Source of the DNA: JAJPJX01 sp964568355
GTDB taxonomy: Bacteria > Acidobacteriota > Terriglobia > Bryobacterales > Bryobacteraceae
Length of the DNA: 6,245 nucleotides
Direction of reading: 5' to 3'
Assembly: GCA_964568355.1 (NCBI GenBank)
Contig: CAZMRK010000066.1
Coordinates: 1-6,245 of the forward strand
Shown: piece by piece, positions 1-6,245 of the stretch
Position numbering within the stretch: the stretch's first letter is position 1
Layout: each line of letters begins with the position of its first letter
The notes under the pieces: model-generated
The model's input: the letters and a program-made list of their open reading frames with translations, nothing else
Databases searched by the model: none
Told to the model about the DNA's origin: nothing
Program-made: the position numbers and the translations under genes

Positions 1-1
1 T

Positions 2-64
2 CGGAAACACGCGTGCATAAGCGAGCAGTTTCAGTTCGGCGAGCCAGACGTGGAAATGCTCTAA
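2..64 (+). other. Edge region with possible 3' end of a convergent plus-strand gene (unassigned)
   Basis: The 60 bases beyond the sulfatase stop are cut by the window edge. A plus-strand frame is open from base 2 to TAA 62-64 (last residues EPDVEML), and this stop overlaps the sulfatase TAG (63-61). A minus-strand frame across the same bases is also open and could equally be coding, and an ATG at 18-16 on the minus strand could begin a next operon gene, although no Shine-Dalgarno sequence precedes it. No terminator hairpin is visible, only the short palindrome CACGCGTG at 8-15. Nothing recognisable can be named from about 20 residues. Confidence -1.
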
Positions 65-1590
65 TTTGGATCGGGAAAGACATTGGCGCCTGGGGGCGGT
101 GTCCACTGGGCTTCCGGGCGCGGCTTTACTTTGGCGGCCCACTTCCCCACCAGCGCGGCTTCGGCGACGCGTTGAGCCAGCACCTGCTGGATCTCGGCAG
201 CCGACCAGCCGGCCAGGGCGCGCTCCTGGAGTTCGCCGCGAATCCGCGCATATTCCGGCACGGCGCCCAGATCGCGCAGCTCTTGCGGATCCTTCTCCAG
301 ATCGAACAACTGTGGGCGCTCGCCCTCGTAATGGATCAGCTTCCAGCGATCCCGGCGGATCATACGCATGGCCGGCACGGGCGGCGCCGCCGGATATTCA
401 CTGAATGCCTCATTGCGCCACGCGGCGGTCTGGTTGCGCAGCAGCGGAACCAGGCTTTTCCCGGCCGCGGACGGCATTGGGGCGGTGCCGGCGAGATCCG
501 TAAGGGTAGCCGCGACATCGACCAACTCGACCACCTGGCTGAGTTGGCGTCCTCCCTGGAACCGGGATGGGCAGGAGACGATCAGGGGAACCGATACCGA
601 GCCTTCGTAGCAGTTCATCTTCCACCACATGCCGAGTTCGCCGGCCATTTCGCCGTGATCGCTGGTATAGAGGACCACGGTATTGCGGTCGAGCCCCGTT
701 TCTTCGAGCACGCGGAGAACCTGCCCGATGCGGTCGTCGAGATCGCTGACCAGGCCATAGTATCCGGCGCGAGCCTTCCGCACCTCTTCGGCAGTTACCT
801 TTTCGAGCCCGCGGATGGCGCGCCAGCGCTGCACGGCCGGGTGCAGCGTTTCGAAATAACCGGGCGGAACTTCGGGCACGGTTACGCGCGGAAGATAGTA
901 GTCCCATTGCGCTCGCGAGCAGATGAACGGCGAGTGCGGCAGAACAAATCCGGCCACGGCGCAGAACGGACGTGACGAGCTCGCCGCCTTCCGGCGGAGG
1001 AAAGCCGTGGTCCGCTCGGTTACTTCCGCGTCATAGGCCTGATAGGCCGTCCGTCCGGGGCCGGCCAGTTGCACGCCTTCCCGAGACCCATTCCGGGCTC
1101 CCACCATCAGGCGCTCCGGCATAGGCATCGGCAGGCCGGGATAGATCGGCAGCAGCGATCCCACTTCACGACGTTCGAAGCCGTGCCACTGGTCCATGCC
1201 GTTGAAGTGCATGCGCCCGATGAGCACGGTCTCGTAGCCGGCGGCTCCCAGCGCGTGAGCAAAGGTCGGAGTATCGGAAGGCAGCGTGTCGCCGTTGCCC
1301 CAGACGCGGATATCCGACGGCCGGCGGCCGGTCAGAAAGCTCATGCGGGAGGGCACGCACAGCGGCGATTGGCAATAGGCGCTGCGGAAGGTCACCCCAC
1401 GGGCGGCGAGCCGGTCCAGGTTCGGCGTGCGGACCACGCGGTCGCCATGGCAGCCCAGCACGTGCGGGCTGTGCTGATCGGCCATCAGGATCAAAAAATT
1501 CGGCCCCGGCGAGGCAGCGGCGGTCTGTGCCCGCGCGGCGGCCAGCGGCAGCAGTCCGGCGGATGCGAAGAAATCCCGCCGGTCCATCAT
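61..1590 (-). CDS. Exported type I sulfatase, choline-sulfatase-like (formylglycine-dependent)
   Basis: A 509-residue arylsulfatase-superfamily enzyme that hydrolyses sulfate esters. Residues 1-22 form a short Tat-like leader (DRRDFF, an Ala/Leu-rich stretch, ARAQ), predicting export. The sulfatase signature is CVPSR at 78-82; Cys78 would be converted to formylglycine. Metal-site residues are Asp38-Gln39 (ADQH) and Asp311-His312 (SDHGE). GRMHFNG (125-131) replaces the common GKxH, and His219 (LPHSPF) and Lys324 (WWKMN) complete the expected pocket. ADQH, SPLCVPSR, the GRMH segment followed by DQWHGFE, and SDHGEMAGELGMWWKMN closely follow bacterial choline sulfatase (BetC), as does QLFDLEKDPQELRDL near the end. 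However, the characteristic choline-sulfatase C-terminus is not seen and BetC has no export signal, so the substrate is more likely a sugar sulfate. ATG 1590 has GAGG seven bases upstream and gives an ATGA overlap with the epimerase stop; ATG 1587 is the alternative. A maturase is not in the window. It is the last gene visible in the operon. Confidence -1.
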   Translation of the reverse strand: MMDRRDFFASAGLLPLAAARAQTAAASPGPNFLILMADQHSPHVLGCHGDRVVRTPNLDRLAARGVTFRSAYCQSPLCVPSRMSFLTGRRPSDIRVWGNGDTLPSDTPTFAHALGAAGYETVLIGRMHFNGMDQWHGFERREVGSLLPIYPGLPMPMPERLMVGARNGSREGVQLAGPGRTAYQAYDAEVTERTTAFLRRKAASSSRPFCAVAGFVLPHSPFICSRAQWDYYLPRVTVPEVPPGYFETLHPAVQRWRAIRGLEKVTAEEVRKARAGYYGLVSDLDDRIGQVLRVLEETGLDRNTVVLYTSDHGEMAGELGMWWKMNCYEGSVSVPLIVSCPSRFQGGRQLSQVVELVDVAATLTDLAGTAPMPSAAGKSLVPLLRNQTAAWRNEAFSEYPAAPPVPAMRMIRRDRWKLIHYEGERPQLFDLEKDPQELRDLGAVPEYARIRGELQERALAGWSAAEIQQVLAQRVAEAALVGKWAAKVKPRPEAQWTPPPGANVFPDPN

Positions 1591-2624
1591 GCGCGTGCCT
1601 CGATTTCCGCTTCGAGCCAGGCTTCGGTGGTGGAGCCCGGCGCGAGTTCGGGCACAACACCGGCCGCCGCGCTCTGCGCTAAGCCCTCAATCGGGCAGTT
1701 GAAGGGCTCGACCGCGACGGTGTAGGCGCGGCCGTAGTACGGATAGCCGAAGCTTCCGCCGCAGACCTGCCAGCACCAGAGGTGCGGGAAGACATCGGCC
1801 GGCCAGCGCAGCAGAAAAGCCAGGCCCTGCCGCGGATTGCGCAGGACGCAGCGTCCTTCGGAAAAACCGTGAAACTGGAGCACGTCTTCGCTGCGCGCGT
1901 CGCTGCCGGGAATCTGATCGACGCGGCCCTGCGAGCCGTCGATCCTCGGAAGATGCGGAAAGCGCCCCTGCGATTCAGCAGCAAAGCGGCGATTCAGGCC
2001 CTCGGCATAGGCCGTCTGCCGGACTTCGCAATCGGGCAACTCGAGCAGACAGCCGGCTTCCACGAACGGCGCACCCAGGGCCGGATGATGGCCCCAGGCA
2101 TAGTGCATGGGCTCTTCTCCCAGATTCGTCACGCGCTCGCGGATCCGCAGAATGCCGGATCCGGATTCGAGCGCCATGCGGCGCTCCAGGCGAAACGGCG
2201 TACGCATGGTCTCCACGGCGAATTCGACTTCTATCCGCCCGGGGCGGTCTTCGATCACGCGCACGTCCCAGGGCTGGAGCGCCACCTCGCCGTGCTGCCC
2301 GAGGGCGGCGCCTTTGTACTCCGTCGCGGGGCCGGCGCTGGGAAACACCTCCTGCCATCCGCCGCAATAGAAATCCAGGAAGCTGCCCTGCGGGCGCGGA
2401 GAGCTCGGCACAAAGCGCCCCGGCGGTAGAACCGGCTGGGGCGCGTGCCACATCAGGTCGAGATCGCGAGGCTTGTAGCGGAACTCCACGATGTCCGCGC
2501 CCTTGCTGGCGAGCACGCCGATGCGCAGCAGCTCGTTCTCCAGCACGATCAGGCGATGGCCGCGCCACAGAAATTCATCGGCACGGCAGCCGTGCCAGCG
2601 CGCGGAATAGAGCGGCAGGCTCAC
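1587..2624 (-). CDS. Aldose 1-epimerase-like (galactose mutarotase superfamily) protein
   Basis: A 345-residue soluble protein of the mutarotase beta-sandwich fold, without a signal peptide, so probably cytoplasmic. Such enzymes interconvert alpha and beta anomers of free sugars. Landmarks are an N-terminal ENELLRIGVLASKGADIVEF segment (29-48); FYCGGWQEVFP (85-95); HGE at 111-113, where mutarotases carry the first active-site His; RIRERVTNLGEEPM (160-173) leading to WGHHPALG (177-184), with the second His; and AVEPFN (304-309), with Glu306 as candidate catalytic base, followed by the usual ELAPGSTTEAWLE tail (326-338). The GTG start at 2624 is supported by GGGGAG six bases upstream and by the 4-nt GTGA overlap with the transporter stop. 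The frame stays open upstream to about 2945, but that part lies within the transporter gene. Its position between a permease and a sulfatase suggests it acts on the sugar that is imported. It could also bind or epimerise a modified sugar; exact activity is inferred. Confidence -1.
   Translation of the reverse strand: MSLPLYSARWHGCRADEFLWRGHRLIVLENELLRIGVLASKGADIVEFRYKPRDLDLMWHAPQPVLPPGRFVPSSPRPQGSFLDFYCGGWQEVFPSAGPATEYKGAALGQHGEVALQPWDVRVIEDRPGRIEVEFAVETMRTPFRLERRMALESGSGILRIRERVTNLGEEPMHYAWGHHPALGAPFVEAGCLLELPDCEVRQTAYAEGLNRRFAAESQGRFPHLPRIDGSQGRVDQIPGSDARSEDVLQFHGFSEGRCVLRNPRQGLAFLLRWPADVFPHLWCWQVCGGSFGYPYYGRAYTVAVEPFNCPIEGLAQSAAAGVVPELAPGSTTEAWLEAEIEARA
1598..1601 (-). promoter_or_regulatory. 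Ribosome binding site for the sulfatase gene
   Basis: GAGG lies seven bases before ATG 1590 and ten before the directly following ATG 1587. The spacing favours the first ATG. The site is inside the end of the epimerase-like gene, as expected for coupled translation. Confidence -1.
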
Positions 2625-3631
2625 TGGATTCTCCCCAACAGTACGATTCCGGCAATCTGCACCACGATTCCCCCCAGCATCACGCGTACCGGAGCCCCCG
2701 AGACGCCGCGCCACTCGCCCGTCAGCCAGCCCCAAAAATTCGAGGCAAGGATGATGGCGGACATATAGATGGGCCAGCCGATCACCGTGCCCAGGCTTCC
2801 CATCATTCCGGCGGCGGAGCCGTAGAGCACGGTTCCGCTGATCCAGAGTATACCCATCGAAACGCAGAGCGCCGCATTCCTCGCAGGCAGGCCCGCGCGA
2901 AACAGGCTCCACTGGCGCTCGCGCGTCAATTTCCAAAGGCACCATACGATGCTGGGCAGCGAACCCAGGCTGACCGCGAGGCTCCAGACGGCATTCGCCG
3001 CATAGAATGGGTCAGCGCCCAGGATTTCGGCCTGATGCGAAATGATCTCGCCGTAAGAGAGCGCGACATTGAACAGCGTGGAGAGCACGCCGGCCAGAAA
3101 GCAGATGAGAATCCCGCGCGTGGTGATGGCGCGAACCTCGGCCTTCTCCGATTGCGCCTTTCCGCGAAGATGGCCGGCCAGCGCGCAGAGCAGCACACCG
3201 GCCAGCATCAGCAGATCGAGCCCCAGAATCTGAAGCCCTGCCGGCGTCAGCAGACGTTCGGGCGATTTCATCAGCAGAGGTGCGAGCGAGCCGAGCGCGA
3301 CCGAGGAGCCCATCAGGATCGCCGATGCCAGCGAGAGGCCGACCATCGCCACGCCGACCCCGTTTAGCACCACAGCCAGGCCCCAACCGAAACCGAACAG
3401 CCCGGTGAGCAGGCACGCGCGCAGACCCGCGGCGGCGTATACCGAGGACAGGCCGGGGATCGTGGCAAACGCCACCACCCAGGGCGAGATCAGATAGGCG
3501 CACAACGAATAGAGCAGCCAGGTGTTCTCGAATCGCCAGCCGCGCGTGTATTTCATGGGCAGCAGGACGGTACCGCCCAACCCGCCGGCAAAGAGGGTGA
3601 GCAGCACTCCCCAGAAGGCCGCATTGGTCAT
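2621..3631 (-). CDS. RhaT-family (L-rhamnose/H+ symporter type) sugar permease
   Basis: A 336-residue, very hydrophobic protein with about ten predicted membrane helices (roughly residues 4-25, 38-58, 71-95, 97-118, 134-154, 172-192, 213-233, 255-275, 281-303, 315-333). It matches the E. coli RhaT layout in length (344 there) and in several landmarks: a PMKYTRGWRFENTW stretch at 25-38 corresponding to RhaT's FKKVKKWSWETMW, the MGSSVALGSLAPLL helix at 107-120, a basic cytoplasmic loop at about 155-172, and GADPFYAANAVW at 205-216 corresponding to RhaT's GVDPLYVALP. RhaT couples sugar uptake to protons across the inner membrane. The ATG at 3631 overlaps the SDR stop (TGATG) and agrees with the family N-terminus; a longer in-frame extension to 3691 would lie inside the SDR gene. 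None of the usual partners (rhamnose isomerase, kinase, aldolase) is visible, so the substrate may be another (deoxy)sugar. The family call is solid and the rhamnose specificity is not. Confidence -1.
   Translation of the reverse strand: MTNAAFWGVLLTLFAGGLGGTVLLPMKYTRGWRFENTWLLYSLCAYLISPWVVAFATIPGLSSVYAAAGLRACLLTGLFGFGWGLAVVLNGVGVAMVGLSLASAILMGSSVALGSLAPLLMKSPERLLTPAGLQILGLDLLMLAGVLLCALAGHLRGKAQSEKAEVRAITTRGILICFLAGVLSTLFNVALSYGEIISHQAEILGADPFYAANAVWSLAVSLGSLPSIVWCLWKLTRERQWSLFRAGLPARNAALCVSMGILWISGTVLYGSAAGMMGSLGTVIGWPIYMSAIILASNFWGWLTGEWRGVSGAPVRVMLGGIVVQIAGIVLLGRIQ
2631..2636 (-). promoter_or_regulatory. Ribosome binding site for the aldose-epimerase-like gene
   Basis: GGGGAG ends six bases before the GTG at 2624. 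It sits inside the last codons of the transporter gene. It decides the GTG start, which otherwise would be unclear because the frame is open far upstream. Seen directly; function follows from standard Shine-Dalgarno pairing. Confidence -1.
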
Positions 3632-4377
3632 CAGTACATCACCCAGCCGCCATCCACATTGAGCGTTTGGCCGGTCATGCCGTCGCTCCATTCCGACGAG
3701 AGGAATGCGCAGACGCGGGCGATATCGAGCGGCACGATGCGCCGGCCCAGGCTCTGGAGCGCCACCACGGCGCGCACCTGTTCCTCGGTGGCGACCTTTT
3801 TCTCCGCCTCCACCAGCACCGCGCCGGGCGTGATGCAGTTGACGAACACGTTGTGCAGTCCGGCTTCGCGCGCGAGCGAACGAGTCAGACCGATCACGCC
3901 GCCTTTCGAGGCGACGTAGTGGCTCAGATTCGCGCTGCCGAGATGAAAGGTAACTGAAGAGATGTTGACGATTTTGCCGGAGCGGCGCTCCACCATGTGC
4001 GGCAGCACCGCCTTGATGCTGTGGAACATGCTCTTCAGGTTGATCGCCTGCATCTCATCCCACTGCGCCTCGGTCATCTCCAGAAAGCTCTGGCGCGGAT
4101 AGATGCCGGCATTGTTGATCAGGATATCGATGCGGCCGAAGGCGTCGAGAGCGGCGCGAACCACGGCGGCGATCGCGGTGGGGTCGCGCACATCCCCGGA
4201 AAATGCCTCCGCGAAGCCGTTGGCCGCACGGATGGCGCCGGCGGTGGCCTGGTTGCCCTCGGCATCGCGATCCAGCAGAAAAACCTTGGCGCCTTCAGCG
4301 GCAAACAGGTGCGCGACACCTTCGCCGATCCCGGTGGCGGTGCCGGTGATGATGGCTACTTTATCTTTGAGGAGCAT
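3631..4377 (-). CDS. Short-chain dehydrogenase/reductase (SDR), probably a sugar or alcohol dehydrogenase
   Basis: A 248-residue classical SDR, the usual family length, expected to be cytosolic. The Rossmann motif TGTATGIG lies at residues 11-18. Asp36 at the end of the second beta strand (FLLDRD) predicts NAD(H) over NADP(H). NNAG is at 88-91. The catalytic tetrad is complete: Asn113, Ser141, Tyr154 and Lys158 (YVASK). The C-terminus is the standard GQTLNVDGGW. I chose ATG 4377 because family members begin just before the LKDKVAIITG strand. A TTG at 4413 would add 12 unusual residues, although ATG 4377 itself has no convincing Shine-Dalgarno sequence. The start lies 17 nt inside the end of the GH38 gene and the stop shares a base with the transporter start, so it is probably translated by coupling. 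With a sugar transporter and a mutarotase next to it, oxidation of a sugar such as rhamnose, fucose or mannose is a reasonable inference. The sequence alone does not fix the substrate, and SDRs acting on non-sugar alcohols look similar. Confidence -1.
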   Translation of the reverse strand: MLLKDKVAIITGTATGIGEGVAHLFAAEGAKVFLLDRDAEGNQATAGAIRAANGFAEAFSGDVRDPTAIAAVVRAALDAFGRIDILINNAGIYPRQSFLEMTEAQWDEMQAINLKSMFHSIKAVLPHMVERRSGKIVNISSVTFHLGSANLSHYVASKGGVIGLTRSLAREAGLHNVFVNCITPGAVLVEAEKKVATEEQVRAVVALQSLGRRIVPLDIARVCAFLSSEWSDGMTGQTLNVDGGWVMY

Positions 4378-6245
4378 GGGCCGAATCCGAAAGTTGCAGT
4401 GAAAGCGTGACAATCTCCCAAGGCGTGAGAGTCAGGCGCACGGTATTGGCCGAAACGCGCAGATCGCGGGTGAGGGTCCGGCCGTTGAAATCGATCTCCC
4501 GCGCGGCCGTGACGGCTGCCGGCAGCTCCAGCGCAGCCTCCACGCGGGCGCCGGTCGATTCATAGAGCCGTGCGATCACCGCGCCGCCCTCGCGATAGAA
4601 GGCCGAGAGCTGTACGCTGGATCCGGAAAGACTCGCGAAGCTCTTCTCTTCCGGCAAATTCCGTTCGGCAGGCATGCGCTGTTCTTCGAGCTGCATCACG
4701 GTAATGGGAAATCGCGCCTGGAGGGCGTGCCGAACGATGTCCTCCTTCGAATCACCGGCATGCAGCAGGAACTGGTAGTCGAATTCGTGCCGGCCGGTGC
4801 CTTCTCGCGCCGGCGTGACGAAACGCTCCCAATCATCTGCGCCGAGCGGCGTTTTCGCCCCCACATGCGGCAGCGTCATCAACAGGAAATGTGCCAGGGT
4901 TTGTTTCGCGGGCGTGTATTGGTACCCCTTCTCACCCGTGGTCCCGATCAGCGTGAGGCCGCCGCGCGGGCCGCTGTAGTCCGTCCAATGCGCGCCGTAG
5001 AACACGTTTTCGCGCTTGCGCTCCGCCGTGCCATAGCGAATTTTGCGCACATCGCGATCTTCCACGGCGAAATGGGTATCCACGGAGAGCTGCCCGGAGT
5101 CCGGCAGTCCGACGCTGGTCACAAAATGCCCGCTGCCTCCCGCGCTATCGATCACGGCCCGGAAGGAAATCCGTCCGCTCTGCGGAACCACGTGGCCGGT
5201 CAGCCGTGCGAAATGCGGCCCGATCTTCCCACTGATGGTAAACGAACTGCGCAGCGGGCCGCTGACGACCTCCTCTACGGCGCCATCGCTCCAGCTCATG
5301 GTCTCCTCAATTGGGCCGTAATGATACGGGCCGGTGTCGCGGATGCGGTTGTAAAGGACGTTGCCCAGGCCGGTATAGCTGGCGCCTGTGGCCGGATCGC
5401 GAACGCTCTCAATCCCGTGCCCCGAGAACGTGATATGGGCGGCACTTGTTTCCAGGGAGGTCGCGCCGCTTTTCCGTTCGGGAATCTCCAGCGTGCCGGG
5501 CGCCGGATCGATATACACCGCTGTGTAGCCCATGGCCGGAACGCGGGCCTTCACCAGCAGGATGGCCTCGCGAATAGTTTTGGCCGAACGGGGGAGCTCA
5601 TACCAGTTCACGTCCACCACCTGATGCTCCAGACGGCTACCCCGCGAATCCGAAACCGCCAGGTTGGTGGCCCCCTTATCCTGCAGCTCGGCCCAGACTT
5701 CCACCACTTCCGTCCGCTCCCAGGGCAGATCGTTGAACAACAGCACCACCGACCGCCGTCCATCGGCGCGCACCCGGCGCGTGATGGCAAGCATGGCCTG
5801 CTTCTTCAACTCCACGGCGGCCAGATGGACCGATTTGAGGCGATCGAACTGCACCGCATAGTCCTGCGCAAAGAGCCACATCTGGGCGTGCGAATAGACG
5901 CGCAGCAGTTCGCGCCAGAGACGCGCGAAATCGGCTTCCGGATAGCGGTCGCCGGACGCGGCGGCGCAGTTCCAGAATGCTTCCGCCGTAACCAGCGCCT
6001 GGTCGGTCCGCGCGCGCCACAGCCGCAGGCCCTGGTTGCCATTCAGTCCATACCAGTAGGTCCACATGGTGGGATCGAGAATGCCGTTGTGGACGGGCAA
6101 GGGACCGTGCTTCTCCAACTCGTGGAAAAAATCGAGCGGAGTGGCGAAGCGCATGTGCGACGTTTCGCCCTGGTTCCACCGCTGGATCAATTGCGCCACC
6201 GGCAGCAGCCTCTCGGGATTGGCGCTGCCTGGCTTTGCCGGCTGC
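4361..6245 (-). CDS. GH38 alpha-mannosidase-like glycoside hydrolase, C-terminal part (5' end outside window)
   Basis: The reading frame is open to the right edge, so the N-terminus and most of the catalytic domain are missing; the in-frame GTG at 6199 lies inside conserved sequence and is not the true start. About 627 residues are visible. Numbered from 6199, residues 9-30 (NQGETSHMRFATP, then DFFHELEK) look like the end of the GH38 catalytic domain. Residues 50-112 resemble the helical alpha-mannosidase middle domain, with SHA at 103-105 where many bacterial members have an FHD-type motif. Residues 151-165 (VVLLFNDLPWERTEV) are the familiar FNxLxW-R start of the beta-rich C-terminal region. 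The end carries the typical RLYESTG and PWEIVTLSL motifs. Family members hydrolyse alpha-mannosides using a bound metal. The nucleophile Asp cannot be checked here. It is the first visible gene of the operon and its TAA stop overlaps the next start by 17 nt. Family assignment is good; substrate and cell location are unknown. Confidence -1.
   Translation of the reverse strand, partial: QPAKPGSANPERLLPVAQLIQRWNQGETSHMRFATPLDFFHELEKHGPLPVHNGILDPTMWTYWYGLNGNQGLRLWRARTDQALVTAEAFWNCAAASGDRYPEADFARLWRELLRVYSHAQMWLFAQDYAVQFDRLKSVHLAAVELKKQAMLAITRRVRADGRRSVVLLFNDLPWERTEVVEVWAELQDKGATNLAVSDSRGSRLEHQVVDVNWYELPRSAKTIREAILLVKARVPAMGYTAVYIDPAPGTLEIPERKSGATSLETSAAHITFSGHGIESVRDPATGASYTGLGNVLYNRIRDTGPYHYGPIEETMSWSDGAVEEVVSGPLRSSFTISGKIGPHFARLTGHVVPQSGRISFRAVIDSAGGSGHFVTSVGLPDSGQLSVDTHFAVEDRDVRKIRYGTAERKRENVFYGAHWTDYSGPRGGLTLIGTTGEKGYQYTPAKQTLAHFLLMTLPHVGAKTPLGADDWERFVTPAREGTGRHEFDYQFLLHAGDSKEDIVRHALQARFPITVMQLEEQRMPAERNLPEEKSFASLSGSSVQLSAFYREGGAVIARLYESTGARVEAALELPAAVTAAREIDFNGRTLTRDLRVSANTVRLTLTPWEIVTLSLQLSDSAHAPQR

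Noticed and set aside
13..975. Long plus-strand open frame (about 320 codons) antisense to the sulfatase gene
   Set aside because: It lies wholly opposite a gene with clear catalytic motifs. Its protein is rich in Arg, Gly and His with no recognisable domain, as expected for antisense frames in high-GC DNA.
1069..1725. Plus-strand open frame opposite the sulfatase 5' end and epimerase 3' end
   Set aside because: It is antisense to two well supported genes, has no Shine-Dalgarno sequence that I could identify and no domain; low stop-codon density at high GC explains it.
2625..2945. Upstream extension of the epimerase-like gene by about 107 residues
   Set aside because: The extra stretch lies within the transporter gene in another frame, shows no mutarotase similarity, and the GTG at 2624 has a good ribosome binding site and the usual GTGA overlap.
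3632..3691. N-terminal extension of the RhaT-like permease by 20 residues
   Set aside because: It is hydrophilic, overlaps the SDR C-terminus, and RhaT family proteins start directly before the first membrane helix, matching ATG 3631.
4378..4413. TTG start adding 12 residues to the SDR
   Set aside because: A GGGAG lies just upstream but only one base from the TTG, which is too close. The added residues (SRFHCNFRIRP) do not fit the family, whose members start at the LKDKVAIITG strand.
6197..6199. GTG as the true start of the GH38 gene
   Set aside because: The frame continues open to the window edge, and conserved GH38 catalytic-domain sequence is only present as its last part, so the gene must begin outside.
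1..6245. Defence system, mobile element, CRISPR or RNA gene
   Set aside because: I looked for direct or inverted repeats, transposase or integrase motifs, spacer arrays and tRNA-like folds and saw none; metabolic coding sequence accounts for bases 61 to 6245.

Overview
This window is a high-GC bacterial stretch in which one tightly packed set of five genes on the minus strand fills almost everything. In transcription order (right to left) they are: the C-terminal part of a glycoside hydrolase family 38 (alpha-mannosidase-type) protein that runs off the right edge; a classical short-chain dehydrogenase/reductase; a RhaT-family (L-rhamnose/H+ symporter type) sugar transporter; a galactose-mutarotase-like aldose 1-epimerase; and an exported choline-sulfatase-like type I sulfatase with a Tat-like signal. 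No gap between these genes is longer than zero bases. The four junctions are a 17-nt overlap, a TGATG, a GTGA and an ATGA, so the set reads as one translationally coupled operon.

The organism cannot be fixed from the sequence alone. The high GC, the short Ala-rich twin-arginine leader of the sulfatase (DRRDFF followed by an Ala stretch and an ARAQ-type end), and the mix of a sulfatase, a RhaT-type transporter and a GH38 protein in one carbohydrate operon fit a soil or sediment Acidobacteriota of the Solibacter/Bryobacter kind. A planctomycete or related phylum is possible. This is inference from style and gene content.

Functionally the genes form a plausible salvage line for a (possibly sulfated) glycan or sugar. 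The sulfatase would remove sulfate outside the cytoplasmic membrane. The GH38 protein would cut glycosidic bonds, but its location is unknown because its N-terminus is missing. The RhaT-like permease would import the freed (deoxy)sugar, the mutarotase-like protein would interconvert its anomers, and the SDR, predicted NAD-preferring, would oxidise it. No kinase, isomerase or aldolase of the standard rhamnose route is in view, so an oxidative, non-phosphorylating route is an attractive but unproven reading. Nothing resembling a defence system, mobile element, CRISPR array, tRNA or rRNA is visible.

The first 60 bases, beyond the sulfatase stop, are too short to assign. Open frames exist on both strands, including a plus-strand frame whose stop overlaps the sulfatase stop.
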